Positions 54,197 to 63,456 of a stretch of 64,000 nucleotides of DNA are shown one piece after another (the stretch's first letter is position 1; each line of letters begins with the position of its first letter). The stretch is from Calditrichota bacterium (GTDB taxonomy: Bacteria > Calditrichota > Calditrichia > Calditrichales > Calditrichaceae). Where the stretch lies: positions 1 through 64,000 of the forward strand of contig RQOG01000035.1 in NCBI GenBank assembly GCA_003854985.1, read 5' to 3'. The notes under the pieces were generated by a model. It was not told where the DNA came from. It did not search any database and saw nothing but the letters and a program-made list of their open reading frames with translations. The position numbers were made by a program, and so were the translations under genes.

Positions 54197-55624
54197 TTAC
54201 GAGGGTTTAGTCATCACATATTCATGAATCGCTTTGGCAGCTGTCCGGCCAGCGCCCATAGCCAAAATTACCGTTGCGCCTCCGGTTACAATATCGCCAC
54301 CGGCAAAAACGCCTTTTTTTGAGGTTTCCATGGTCTCGGGATCTACTATGATTGTGCCGCGTTTACCGATCTCTATTTCCGGGGTCGTTTGTTTAATCAG
54401 GGGATTTGACCCATTTCCTATGGCAATTATTGCAATATCGATTTCCGTTATATATTCACTCCCTGCTATAGGCACAGGACGTCTTCTACCGGAATCATCC
54501 GGTTCTCCCAATTCCATTTTTATACATTTCATAGCTTTAAGCCATTGGTCTTCATCGCCGATAAATTCTACAGGGTTGGTTAAAATTTTGAACTGAACGC
54601 CTTCTTCTTTGGCGTGTTTTACTTCTTCCACTCTGGCAGGCATCTCTTTTTCCGATCTGCGATAAACGATATAGGCGTTTTTTGCTCCCAACCGAAGCGA
54701 AGTACGTACCGCATCCATTGCCGTATTGCCTCCTCCAAAAACCGCCACATTTTTATCTCTGCAATCCAGAATCGGAGAATCATAATCCGGAAATTGATAG
54801 GCTTTCATCAGGTTTACCCTGGTTAAGAATTCATTGGCGGTATAAACGCCCACAAGATTCTCACCGGGAATACCCATAAACCATGGCAGGCCGGCTCCGA
54901 CGCCCACAAATACCGCGTCATATCCTTCTTCTTCCAATAATTCATCAATGGTTATGGTACGCCCGATAACTATATCCGTCTGAAATTCCACCCCCATGGT
55001 TTTGAGATTATTAATTTCCTGACGCACTATTTCTTTAGGAAGACGAAATTCGGGAATACCATATACCAGAACTCCGCCCAATTCATGAAGCGCTTCGAAA
55101 ACAGTAACCTGATGTCCCCATTGAATCAAATCGTTTGCACAGCTTAAACCTGCCGGTCCGCTGCCAACAATAGCAATTCTTTTGCCTGTAGACGCCTTTG
55201 TCTCCGGTATTGCAACCTGACCATTCTCCCGTTCATAATCAGCTACAAATCTTTCAAGGTAGCCAATGGCAACCGGCTTGTATTTAGTGGTGAGCACACA
55301 ACTTTGTTCACACTGTTCCTCCTGCGGGCAAACCCTTCCGCAGATGGCCGGTAAAGCATTATCTATTTTAATTATCTTAACGGCGCCTGAAAAATCCCCT
55401 TCCGCCACCAGATTAATAAAACCTTTTATATTAATACTGACCGGGCAGCCCATGGTGCAGGTCGGTTTCGGGCATTGAATACATCGCTGCGCTTCTTCTA
55501 TGGCCATCTCCGCAGTATATCCCAGATTAACTTCTTTAAAATTATGACTGCGCTCCACAGGATCCTGTTCGACCATAGGATGACGCGATATCTGCATTCT
55601 TTCTTTTGCCGTAAGTTTTGCCAT
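54197..55624 (-). CDS. NfnB/GltD-type NADPH oxidoreductase subunit
   Basis: A 475-residue flavoprotein. Two N-terminal iron-sulfur motifs (CIQCPKPTCTMGCPVSINIK and CGRVCPQEEQCEQSC) are followed by an FAD site (IVGSGPAGLSCANDLIQWG), an NADP-type site (VFGGGNTAMDAVRTSLRLG) and GVFAGGDIVTGGATVI near the end. Together with the adjacent FAD/NAD-binding subunit it forms an NfnAB-type pair (NADH-dependent reduced ferredoxin:NADP+ oxidoreductase) that bifurcates electrons; alternatively it is GltD-like glutamate synthase small chain, but no GltB is here. The start is 16 bp after nfnA stop. Confidence 0.9.
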   Translation of the reverse strand: MAKLTAKERMQISRHPMVEQDPVERSHNFKEVNLGYTAEMAIEEAQRCIQCPKPTCTMGCPVSINIKGFINLVAEGDFSGAVKIIKIDNALPAICGRVCPQEEQCEQSCVLTTKYKPVAIGYLERFVADYERENGQVAIPETKASTGKRIAIVGSGPAGLSCANDLIQWGHQVTVFEALHELGGVLVYGIPEFRLPKEIVRQEINNLKTMGVEFQTDIVIGRTITIDELLEEEGYDAVFVGVGAGLPWFMGIPGENLVGVYTANEFLTRVNLMKAYQFPDYDSPILDCRDKNVAVFGGGNTAMDAVRTSLRLGAKNAYIVYRRSEKEMPARVEEVKHAKEEGVQFKILTNPVEFIGDEDQWLKAMKCIKMELGEPDDSGRRRPVPIAGSEYITEIDIAIIAIGNGSNPLIKQTTPEIEIGKRGTIIVDPETMETSKKGVFAGGDIVTGGATVILAMGAGRTAAKAIHEYVMTKPS

Positions 55625-55640
55625 ATAATATTATCCGTTA

Positions 55641-56510
55641 TTAATCGTTCATAGTTTTTATTTCGTTGATTTTTTTATCTAAACGGCAGTTATGTTCAAA
55701 ATGCTTAAGCGAAACCCGCTCGTTTTTTGTATACATTTTATTACGGTCTGCCAGATTTTTAAAATCAACAACATGGGCATCGAATTCCGGTCCGTCAACA
55801 CAGGCAAACTTGGACACACCGTCAACAATTACCCGGCAGCCTCCGCACATACCTGTTCCGTCCACCATTATAGGATTCAGGCTGACAACCGTTTTGATTT
55901 TATAAGCCCTGGTAACATCAGCTACGGCTTTCATCATGGGAATAGGACCGATAGCCAGTACAAAATCTATTTTTTTACCGTTATCGATGAGCTGCTGTAA
56001 TTTCTGGGTCACAAAGCCATGGAAACCATAAGAACCGTCGTCGGTCGTTACATAGGATTCATCACTCACAGCTTTCATTTCATTTTCAAGAATTACCAAA
56101 TTCTTAGACCGCGCCCCGTTAATAGTGATTACATAATTTTCTGCCTTTTTCAACGCTGTTGCAGTCGGCAGGGCAATTGCAGTTCCCACGCCTCCGCCAA
56201 TACAGACAACATTTCCGAACTTATCAATATGCGAAGGCATTCCCAAAGGTCCAACCACATCCATAATGCTATCGCCCCGTTCCTTCATATTTAGCGCTTT
56301 AGTGGTTTTTCCTACGCCCTGGACAATAATCGTTATAGTCCCCGCGCCGGTATCCGAATCGGCAATGGTTAACGGAATACGTTCGCCATGCTCATCAAGC
56401 CGCACAATTACAAACTGTCCGGCCTTTCTCTTACGCGCTATTCTGGGCGCTTCTATGCGGAACAGTTTTATATTCTCCGCCAAGAACCGAGCTTCAAGAA
56501 TTTTGTGCAT
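55641..56510 (-). CDS. NfnA-type FAD/NAD-binding subunit (PyrK-like)
   Basis: A 289-residue ferredoxin-NADP-reductase-like subunit. The FAD motif is RIPLTIADSD, the NAD-type loop GGGVGTAIALPTATAL, and the C-terminal [2Fe-2S] cysteines are in GTGMCGGCRV and SKFACVDGPEFDAH. It pairs with the next gene (17 bp apart) as NfnAB, coupling ferredoxin and NADH oxidation to NADP+ reduction; the sequence also fits sulfide dehydrogenase subunits. First gene of the two-gene operon. Confidence 0.9.
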   Translation of the reverse strand: MHKILEARFLAENIKLFRIEAPRIARKRKAGQFVIVRLDEHGERIPLTIADSDTGAGTITIIVQGVGKTTKALNMKERGDSIMDVVGPLGMPSHIDKFGNVVCIGGGVGTAIALPTATALKKAENYVITINGARSKNLVILENEMKAVSDESYVTTDDGSYGFHGFVTQKLQQLIDNGKKIDFVLAIGPIPMMKAVADVTRAYKIKTVVSLNPIMVDGTGMCGGCRVIVDGVSKFACVDGPEFDAHVVDFKNLADRNKMYTKNERVSLKHFEHNCRLDKKINEIKTMND

Positions 56511-56717
56511 ACAACCTCTTATATAATACAGGTATATCCATTTTCAGCTTTAATAAAAACTTATATTTTAAACGCTTATTTTCTATTTCCCTGTTAATCC
56601 GTTTTTCATCGTTCAGGATTGTCAATTTACAAAAATTTTTCATATAAATATATTAAACCTGAGGATTTTTTACGGGCATTTACAAAATTATTACGGTAAT
56701 TTTATTAAATAGCTGTT

Positions 56718-57815
56718 TTATAACCGGACGAACATTTTTCCGGCCAATTGTTTAATATGTCCCATCAGTTCCAGAGTAAGCAGGACACTAAGCGCTTCGG
56801 AGGTGGATAATCCGGTTTTATAAGCGATTTGATCAATATGCACCGGTTCCAATGACAGGAAATCATAAACAAGTTTATCCGAACCTTTCAGATCAGGAAG
56901 CGCTTTTTCTTTCGCTTCCACCGAGTCCATATTGATATTCAAAATCGATTTCAATTCTATCAGAATATCATCGACGCTTTCCACCAGCTTGGCGCCTTCT
57001 TTAATGAGTTTATTTGTGCCCTTACTGTTCTCCGAGACAACCGTTCCGGGAACCGCAAATATTTCCCGGTTTTGATCAAGGCCGTACATGGCGGTTAATA
57101 AAGCCCCGCTTTTTGCACCGGCTTCCGTTATCAAAACGCCATAGGACATACCGCTTATCAAACGGTTACGTTTGGGAAAGTTTCCCGCATCCGGAACGGC
57201 GCCCATCGGATATTCGGATAGTAATAAACCGTTATCAAGCATCTGACTATATAGTTCACGGTTTGCGGCAGGATAAATTAAATCAACCCCATTACCCAGA
57301 ACGGCTATGGTTTTTCCCCCATGTTTAAACGCCGCTTTGTGCGCTGCCGTATCAACGCCCCTGGCAAATCCACTGATGATCACAAAATTATGTTTGGTCA
57401 GGTCTGCCGCTATTTGCTCGGTTATCATCCGTCCGTAACTTGTAGGATTCCGGGTACCAACAATGGCAAAAGCCGGTTTTTCCATGATACTGAAATCGCC
57501 TCTGGCAAATAAAAACGGCGGCGGGTCAAAAATGCTCTTAAGTCTTTCCGGATATTCTTCGTCCCAGTAACTCAACAACTTCACGCCATAGTCATTCACC
57601 CTGACCAGCTGTTCCCGGACAAATTCCTCATCTACGCCGCTATGGATTTTCGAAGCACGGATTTTATCGATGCCCTCAACTTCCATCAGCTCACGGACCG
57701 AAGCATTGAGTACATTTTCCGGACTGCCAAAAATTGAGATAAGCTGACGCATACGCACGCCGCCGATACCCGGAACGGAGTATAAACGCAACAGATTTTC
57801 GGAAGTAAACTTCAT
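56718..57815 (-). CDS. dprA: DNA-processing protein DprA
   Basis: About 365 residues from ATG 57815, next to the obgE stop. The Rossmann core reads AIVGTRNPTSYG, IISGFARGVDTAAHKAAF, AVLGNGVDLIYPAANRELY and SEYPMGAVPDAGNFPKRNRLISG (the DprA signature), and REIFAVPGTV. An N-terminal helix-hairpin-helix (LLRLYSVPGIGGVRMRQLI) and a C-terminal winged-helix (about 300-365) are present. It loads RecA on incoming single-stranded DNA during transformation. Confidence 0.95.
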   Translation of the reverse strand: MKFTSENLLRLYSVPGIGGVRMRQLISIFGSPENVLNASVRELMEVEGIDKIRASKIHSGVDEEFVREQLVRVNDYGVKLLSYWDEEYPERLKSIFDPPPFLFARGDFSIMEKPAFAIVGTRNPTSYGRMITEQIAADLTKHNFVIISGFARGVDTAAHKAAFKHGGKTIAVLGNGVDLIYPAANRELYSQMLDNGLLLSEYPMGAVPDAGNFPKRNRLISGMSYGVLITEAGAKSGALLTAMYGLDQNREIFAVPGTVVSENSKGTNKLIKEGAKLVESVDDILIELKSILNINMDSVEAKEKALPDLKGSDKLVYDFLSLEPVHIDQIAYKTGLSTSEALSVLLTLELMGHIKQLAGKMFVRL

Positions 57816-57816
57816 T

Positions 57817-58818
57817 TTATTCCCGGACTGGTTCCTCAATTTCCACGGAATGTGATACTAAATCATGAAAGGCTTTTTTTAACTCATCTATGTTTTTACC
57901 CGTAACAGCAGAAATCATTACAACCGGATAAGCAAACTTTTTAACATTAAACGGTATGGCATTATCGTATATATCCAGTTTAGTCAAGACGATTAATGAA
58001 GATTTTCTAACCAGAATCGGGCTAAATGCTTTTAATTCCGATTGCAACGTTTTAAATACCTTGTAAGGATTTTTTTCGGTGATATCAATGATATAAGCCA
58101 GAGCCCTGGTTCTTTCGATATGGCGTAAAAACTGAATACCGAGCCCTTTACCTTCATGCGCGCCCTCTATCAAACCCGGAATGTCTGCCACCACAAATTT
58201 ATCGTAATCAAAATATTCAACTATACCTAAATTCGGCTGAAGGGTCGTAAAGGGATAATCGGCAATTTTTGGCCTGGCCGAAGAAATACACGAGAGTAAT
58301 GTGGATTTACCTGCATTTGGTAATCCAACCAAACCAATATCGGCAATTAACTTCAGTTCAAGTTCTATCCACCGTTCTTCGCCATATCCGCCGGTTTCCC
58401 ACTCCCGCGGACTGCGATGGGTAGGTGTGGCAAACCGCGCATTGCCCCGGCCGCCTTTTCCTCCCTTTGCCACAACATATTTTTGATTATGGGTAACAAT
58501 ATCCGCTAATACCTCGCCACTGTCGCCATCTTTAATTATGGTGCCTAACGGGACTTTCAGCTCAATATCTGCAGCGGATTTACCATGCCGGTTGGAGCCC
58601 ATGCCATGCTGGCCCCGTTTAGCCGAATAGTGTTTACGATAGGAATAGTCTTTTAAGTTTCTTAACTGCCTGGAACCATAAATAATAATACTGCCGCCAT
58701 CGCCGCCATCACCACCGTCGGGTCCGCCTTTGGCTACATATTTTTCGCGGCGAAAACTTAGACAGCCGCTACCGCCGTGCCCGGCTTTCACATGAATTTT
58801 TGCGTAATCAATAAACAT
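57817..58818 (-). CDS. obgE: Obg-family GTPase
   Basis: A 333-residue GTPase. The glycine-rich Obg domain (1-160) includes GGDGGDGGSIIIYGS and GGKGGRGNARFATPTHRSPRE. The G domain has GLPNAGKSTLL, VVADIPGLIEGAHEGKGLG and LTKLDIY. No OCT domain follows, as in many short Obg proteins. Involved in ribosome assembly and growth control. It is followed by dprA. Confidence 0.96.
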   Translation of the reverse strand: MFIDYAKIHVKAGHGGSGCLSFRREKYVAKGGPDGGDGGDGGSIIIYGSRQLRNLKDYSYRKHYSAKRGQHGMGSNRHGKSAADIELKVPLGTIIKDGDSGEVLADIVTHNQKYVVAKGGKGGRGNARFATPTHRSPREWETGGYGEERWIELELKLIADIGLVGLPNAGKSTLLSCISSARPKIADYPFTTLQPNLGIVEYFDYDKFVVADIPGLIEGAHEGKGLGIQFLRHIERTRALAYIIDITEKNPYKVFKTLQSELKAFSPILVRKSSLIVLTKLDIYDNAIPFNVKKFAYPVVMISAVTGKNIDELKKAFHDLVSHSVEIEEPVRE

Positions 58819-58837
58819 AATCTAAAAAACGTAATTT

Positions 58838-59794
58838 TTACCAGAGCCTGCCCATGATTCCGAATCTTTGAATTGAGCCTAAACTGCTCTGATTGGAATA
58901 GGAATAATCGAACCTGAGGGTTTTCCAGATAAAACCTATGCCCGCAGTTATACCGCCGAATTTTTCTTCCGTATGCGTTGCCAAACTTTCATGAAGACGA
59001 TGGCTGTAACCTAAACGCAGGCGCAAGGGCTCGCTCAGTTTAAACTCTCCGCCTATGGAAAATCTTTTCAGATAATCCGACATATCTTCCGCGGTGTCCG
59101 TAAGATTTTGAAAACTAAGAGCGATTTCCAAAGGTAAATGGGCCAGTTTTTTACTAGCGCCGATATTCAGGCTGAGCGGAAGAGATTCCTGCAGATCGCC
59201 ATAGTATTTAAAATTAGCACCCAGGTTTAATAAAGTTACAGCAAAGCGGAGGTTTTCCTGAAAAGGCGCATCGTAGATCAAACCGAAATCCAGCGCCATG
59301 GCCGATGCATTGTAATTTTCAATTTTCGAATACGCGTATTTTAAATTGATCCCATAAGTGAAATCCTGATCCAGGTGCCTGGCTATGCCGATTCCAAAAG
59401 CAAAATCAATTACACTAAACTGATTGCCCGTTTTAATGGCATTATTATCTGTCTCTTCAAAATTTCCATAATCAAAATAATTGATGCCGAAGTTAATGGC
59501 GCCAATAACAGGAAATTGATGTGAATAAGCAATGGAACCGCCTCCGATATCCAGGATATGGTTTGTGTAATTTATGGAAAATTGCTTTGGTTCACAGTCC
59601 GCCATTCCGGCCGGATTAACAAACATGGTAGTTATATCATCACGCAGAGTGATATTTGCGCCGCTCATAGAAGAACTTCGCGGACTAAAGTCTGTTCTTA
59701 AAAATTCAAACCCGGCCGTTACCCCGGCGAAAACTACGGGAATATTTATCATCAGTAAGATGACAAGGCTAATGATTTGCTTCTTTTTGATCAT
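58838..59794 (-). CDS. PorV/PorQ-like outer-membrane barrel protein
   Basis: About 318 residues from ATG 59794 with signal peptide (IISLVILLMINIPVVFA). The N-terminal phrase RSSSMSGANITLRDDITTMF with VNPAGMA is the UPF0164/PorV hallmark, and the rest is an even beta pattern ending in GIMGRLW, an outer-membrane barrel C-terminus. PorV-type proteins shuttle or anchor cargo with C-terminal sorting domains in type IX-like secretion. It sits in a run with murI and a Tat-type amidase, as a possible envelope operon. Confidence 0.8.
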   Translation of the reverse strand: MIKKKQIISLVILLMINIPVVFAGVTAGFEFLRTDFSPRSSSMSGANITLRDDITTMFVNPAGMADCEPKQFSINYTNHILDIGGGSIAYSHQFPVIGAINFGINYFDYGNFEETDNNAIKTGNQFSVIDFAFGIGIARHLDQDFTYGINLKYAYSKIENYNASAMALDFGLIYDAPFQENLRFAVTLLNLGANFKYYGDLQESLPLSLNIGASKKLAHLPLEIALSFQNLTDTAEDMSDYLKRFSIGGEFKLSEPLRLRLGYSHRLHESLATHTEEKFGGITAGIGFIWKTLRFDYSYSNQSSLGSIQRFGIMGRLW

Positions 59795-59844
59795 ATAACA
59801 ACCCGCCTTATTGCTCTGTTGCATTAAAGTTAAACGTAAGTTCA

Positions 59845-60663
59845 TTAATGCTTAATTCCAATAAATGTTTCGTAGTCAATCCTCTCAATCTTATGCAGAG
59901 GTTCGCCCAAAAACGCCGATCCGATTTCAGAAAATTTAACCGGAATATCGCTTACAAAGAATAAATGTTCCTTTTTATTTCCCGGACTGGCAAGAAGATT
60001 TTTATCTTCAAGCGCCTGTTTTACCACCTTTGCGGTCTCTTTGCCCGAATCGATTAATTCTACCTGATTTTTTGTCGCTTTTCTAATGCTTTCTTCCAAC
60101 AGCGGATAATGTGTACATCCGAGAATCAGTGTATCGATTTCTTCTTTTATCAGATCGGCCAGATATTTTTGCAACGTTAAATCCGTGACAGGATCATTCA
60201 ACCAGCCTTCTTCGACTAATGGCACCAAAAGCGGACAAGGTTTGGCATAGATCCGGACTTCGGGATCGCGCTGCAAAATAGAATTGTTATAGGCTTGACT
60301 GTTAATGGTAGCGCTGGTGCCGATTACACCGATACGTTTATTTTTTGAAATATTAACCGCGGCCCGGGCGCCGGGAATAACAACGCCGACAACGGGAATA
60401 TCAAGGTTTTTCAAAAGAACATCCATGGCCAGAGAAGATGCGGTATTACAGGCCACCACAAGCATCTTGATGTCATAGCGTAATAAAAAACGGGCATCTT
60501 CCATGGCAAATTGTTCGATCAGCTTTTTTGATTTTGTGCCATAAGGAATGCGCGCTGTATCGCCGAAATAGATAAGCTGCTCGTCGGGTAAAATTTTCTT
60601 GAGCTGTTTAACAACCGTCAGTCCGCCAATTCCGGAATCAAATATACCAATAGGTTTATTCAT
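59845..60663 (-). CDS. murI: Glutamate racemase
   Basis: About 272 residues from ATG 60663, adjacent to the amidase stop; the longer TTG frame to 60681 is not needed. It starts with PIGIFDSGIGGLTVV, then YFGDTARIPYG, the first catalytic cysteine in VVACNTASSLA and the second in LGCTHYPLL. It supplies D-glutamate for peptidoglycan. Between the amidase and the PorV-like gene on one strand. Confidence 0.95.
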   Translation of the reverse strand: MNKPIGIFDSGIGGLTVVKQLKKILPDEQLIYFGDTARIPYGTKSKKLIEQFAMEDARFLLRYDIKMLVVACNTASSLAMDVLLKNLDIPVVGVVIPGARAAVNISKNKRIGVIGTSATINSQAYNNSILQRDPEVRIYAKPCPLLVPLVEEGWLNDPVTDLTLQKYLADLIKEEIDTLILGCTHYPLLEESIRKATKNQVELIDSGKETAKVVKQALEDKNLLASPGNKKEHLFFVSDIPVKFSEIGSAFLGEPLHKIERIDYETFIGIKH

Positions 60664-60664
60664 T

Positions 60665-62212
60665 CTAAATGCTGCTTTCAAAATCGGTTTTATACTTCAC
60701 AATGCCATCGCAAATTGAATCCGCTAATTTCTGCTGGGTAGATTTTTGCATCAATAACTTCGATTCGAATTTATTGGAAATAAAGCCCATTTCTATTAAT
60801 ACATTAGGCATAGTGGCTCCTACCATCACCCAGAACGGCCCCTGTTTTACGCCGCGGTCATTCATTCCAAGGGGTTTAAGTTTTAGAGCCATCTTTTTTT
60901 GCACCGTCGACGCCAGATACTGACTTTGCTTAATAAAAGCATTTTGAGCGAGCGTTGCCAGTACAAAATTTATACCCTCGTATCTTTTTTTATCTTCACT
61001 CTCTTCAAATTCAATGGACTGGTTTTCTTTCATCACAACGTCTTTGGCTCTCTCGTCCTTTTCCGAACTGAGAAAATACGTTTCAAATCCGTTAAATTTT
61101 GAACTTCTGTTGGAATTACAATGCAGGCTGACAAATAATTTGCCATTGGCCTGGTTGGCAATTTTGGTTCTTTGCCAAAGTGGAATAAAAACATCTGTAT
61201 CTCTTGTATAAACAATATTGACATCCGGAAGCGCGTTCTTCAATGCAGTTCCCAGTTTTAAAGCGACCGGAAGAACAATATCTTTTTCCTTAATTTTCCC
61301 CACACCGACTGCGCCGGGATCTTTTCCACCATGACCGGGATCGATAACAATCGTATCTATCAGCCATTTCTTTTTTTGTTCATGAAGATCTTCCCGGGCC
61401 TTCATATCTTTTTCCAACTGTTGATCGGTCACCAGATTCAAAATGATATCATTTGATCCATCACCGGAAGAAAGATGAATATCGATAATATCATTTTTAA
61501 GCTTAAAAGCAACAGAGGCCGCCTGTTCAAGCTGCACCGCCTGTATTTCCGTGATTAACTCGTTACTGACGCTGCGGTTAATGACTTTTGGATCTAATTT
61601 TCCCCCGATGATTTCCAGGTAAAACCAGTTGTTTACTTTTTTTGTGCTCAGGTCTTTTTCAGCAAATTTTTTTGTCGCCGAAAGCTGTACCATTACGCCA
61701 TTCTGCTTTGTAAATACATCGACCCGGGTGACATTGATATCTTTATTACCAAGAATGACTTCCCCGGTTGCACGGTTATAGCTTACCTTTAAAGCGGAAT
61801 ATCCTGATAAAAGCCTTGCCAGTTCTTCCACGGCTATCCATATTTCGCCCTCTTTCCAGAAAGGTTCCAGGACAACCTGAATAATCTGGTCATTATTAAT
61901 AATTACGAAGGGATTATCGGCGGTAAATTTTATTTTAGTATCCTGAACATAAAGAACGGTTTTGCGCTTTTCGATGTTTGTAAAAATGCCCAGACCGGTC
62001 AGGTCCGAAAAGTTTTTTACGGAAATAAAATATTCCCCGGACTTGTCAAAGGTAAAAAGTTGTTTTTTCTCGCCGTTTTCCAGAATTAATACCAGCTTCC
62101 CCTGACTGCCATAATCCTGCATGGCGAACAAAGGCTTTCGAAAAAAAAGACCGGTTAAACCGGAGAATAATCCTCCGCTAAGAAATTGTAAGAATCTTCT
62201 TCTAAGCATCAT
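60665..62212 (-). CDS. N-acetylmuramoyl-L-alanine amidase with Tat-type signal
   Basis: About 515 residues from ATG 62212 after a GGTGA-like site. The N-terminus MMLRRRFLQFLSGGLFSGL has a twin-arginine motif, as in the Tat-exported AmiA and AmiC of E. coli. The middle (about 40-290) includes a copper-amine-oxidase-N/AMIN-like segment (FSDLTGLGIFTN and EIWIAVEELARLLSGYSAL). The Amidase_3 domain has VIDPGHGGKDPGAVG, VSLHCNSN and VLIEMGFISNKFE with the zinc His and Glu. It cleaves peptide stems from muramic acid in the periplasm. Starts the amidase-murI-PorV-like run. Confidence 0.92.
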   Translation of the reverse strand: MMLRRRFLQFLSGGLFSGLTGLFFRKPLFAMQDYGSQGKLVLILENGEKKQLFTFDKSGEYFISVKNFSDLTGLGIFTNIEKRKTVLYVQDTKIKFTADNPFVIINNDQIIQVVLEPFWKEGEIWIAVEELARLLSGYSALKVSYNRATGEVILGNKDINVTRVDVFTKQNGVMVQLSATKKFAEKDLSTKKVNNWFYLEIIGGKLDPKVINRSVSNELITEIQAVQLEQAASVAFKLKNDIIDIHLSSGDGSNDIILNLVTDQQLEKDMKAREDLHEQKKKWLIDTIVIDPGHGGKDPGAVGVGKIKEKDIVLPVALKLGTALKNALPDVNIVYTRDTDVFIPLWQRTKIANQANGKLFVSLHCNSNRSSKFNGFETYFLSSEKDERAKDVVMKENQSIEFEESEDKKRYEGINFVLATLAQNAFIKQSQYLASTVQKKMALKLKPLGMNDRGVKQGPFWVMVGATMPNVLIEMGFISNKFESKLLMQKSTQQKLADSICDGIVKYKTDFESSI

Positions 62213-62323
62213 TTTCACCAAGTATTATGAAGAGGCAAGTTAAATAATATTAGCGAGTTATTCAAATTTACCTGCAAGAAAAAGCTATAAGACTTGTAAT
62301 TATAAAGTGTTTTCAAAAGATAT

Positions 62324-62358
62324 AAAAAAAGGCCGGTGAATATTTCACCGGCCTTTTT
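62324..62358. terminator. Strong bidirectional terminator
   Basis: A perfect 10-bp GC-rich stem GGCCGGTGAA (62331-62340) with TTCACCGGCC (62344-62353) and loop TAT, extended by A and T runs on both sides. It closes the PorV-like gene at 62373 on the minus strand. Confidence 0.92.
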
Positions 62359-62372
62359 GAGAATCAATAATA

Positions 62373-63413
62373 TCAGAATCCTACTGTTAAAGTGAACATA
62401 TTATTGGCATCGAATATTCCATAATCTCTGTAAGCATAATCAACCTGGAGTAAAATATTGCTGTATTCATATTTAATGCCTGCACCCAGAGTAAAGGTTT
62501 CTAAAACTTTATAATCGTCCGGGGGATTATTCAGCATAACATATCCAGCTCTCACAGCAATAAGTTCATTATAAATATATTCAGCACCAATCTTATAAGC
62601 ATCAAGATTAGTATTATTGTTCTGAAACATGCCGGTAAATAAAAGATTATTTTCTTCATTAACGATATATTTATAAGCCGCGCCGATTTCCATAGCTGTT
62701 GGTAATTGATCACTAGAAGCTACGCGATTCAAATAATAGGTTGCTCCGGCATCATCTACTGTCTTTTGCATTAATCCTGAACCTTCATACTTCAGGCTGG
62801 TACCAATGTTTTTCAAAACAACGCCGAACGAAACGCCTTCGATTCCTGCCAGATTTCTGTACTGTAATCCGATATCAAATGCAAAAGCGGAACCGGACAC
62901 TCTTGGTAGAGATTCATAGATGATCTTCGCCTTTATACCGACCTGTATTGTACTGGTTAACTTATTAGCATAAGTTAATCCAATAGTGCCCCAGGTCGGA
63001 CTGAATGTAGCGCCCGAAAGGCCATCCATATCAGTTTCAGTAGTGCGCAGGATATCGCCAAATGAAAACGCTTTAATATCAAAAGCAATAACTCCTATCG
63101 ATCCTGCCTGAATTCCTAGACCAAGATAATTAATACCAATATCATTAAAAACGGTATTTCTGGAAAACATTCCAACAAATCCCTTCTCTAATATAGACAG
63201 ACCAGCAGGGTTCCAATGAAGAGCTTCAATTCCCTGCGTATAAACAATATCCGATCCGCCCATAGCCACCCCGCGTGCTCCGATTGGCTGAAGCACCTGC
63301 TCGCCAGCCGCGGTGCCAATTCTCGAATCGTCACCTGCATAAAGTGGCAGAGAAACAAGTAAAATTGATACGAGTATCACTAAAAACCCGCATCCTTTAT
63401 TTAGTTTCATCAT
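62373..63413 (-). CDS. PorV/UPF0164-family outer-membrane protein
   Basis: A 346-residue barrel protein with signal peptide (GFLVILVSILLVSLPLYAG). The N-terminal GARGVAMGGSDIVYTQGIEA with LHWNPAGLS is the UPF0164/PorV hallmark, and the C-terminus FDANNMFTLTVGF has the aromatic end of an outer-membrane barrel. It is 43 bp downstream of the gene for a protein with a C-terminal sorting domain, so a type IX-like export partner is likely. It is a second, divergent paralogue of the PorV-like gene at 58838. Confidence 0.83.
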   Translation of the reverse strand: MMKLNKGCGFLVILVSILLVSLPLYAGDDSRIGTAAGEQVLQPIGARGVAMGGSDIVYTQGIEALHWNPAGLSILEKGFVGMFSRNTVFNDIGINYLGLGIQAGSIGVIAFDIKAFSFGDILRTTETDMDGLSGATFSPTWGTIGLTYANKLTSTIQVGIKAKIIYESLPRVSGSAFAFDIGLQYRNLAGIEGVSFGVVLKNIGTSLKYEGSGLMQKTVDDAGATYYLNRVASSDQLPTAMEIGAAYKYIVNEENNLLFTGMFQNNNTNLDAYKIGAEYIYNELIAVRAGYVMLNNPPDDYKVLETFTLGAGIKYEYSNILLQVDYAYRDYGIFDANNMFTLTVGF

Positions 63414-63456
63414 AATAGACTCCTATCAAATTATTCCGATTTTCTTCATACAGGTA

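Noticed and set aside
54197-56510. Glutamate synthase small subunit with partner
   Set aside because: No large GltB gene adjacent; the PyrK-like subunit upstream makes an NfnAB pair more likely.
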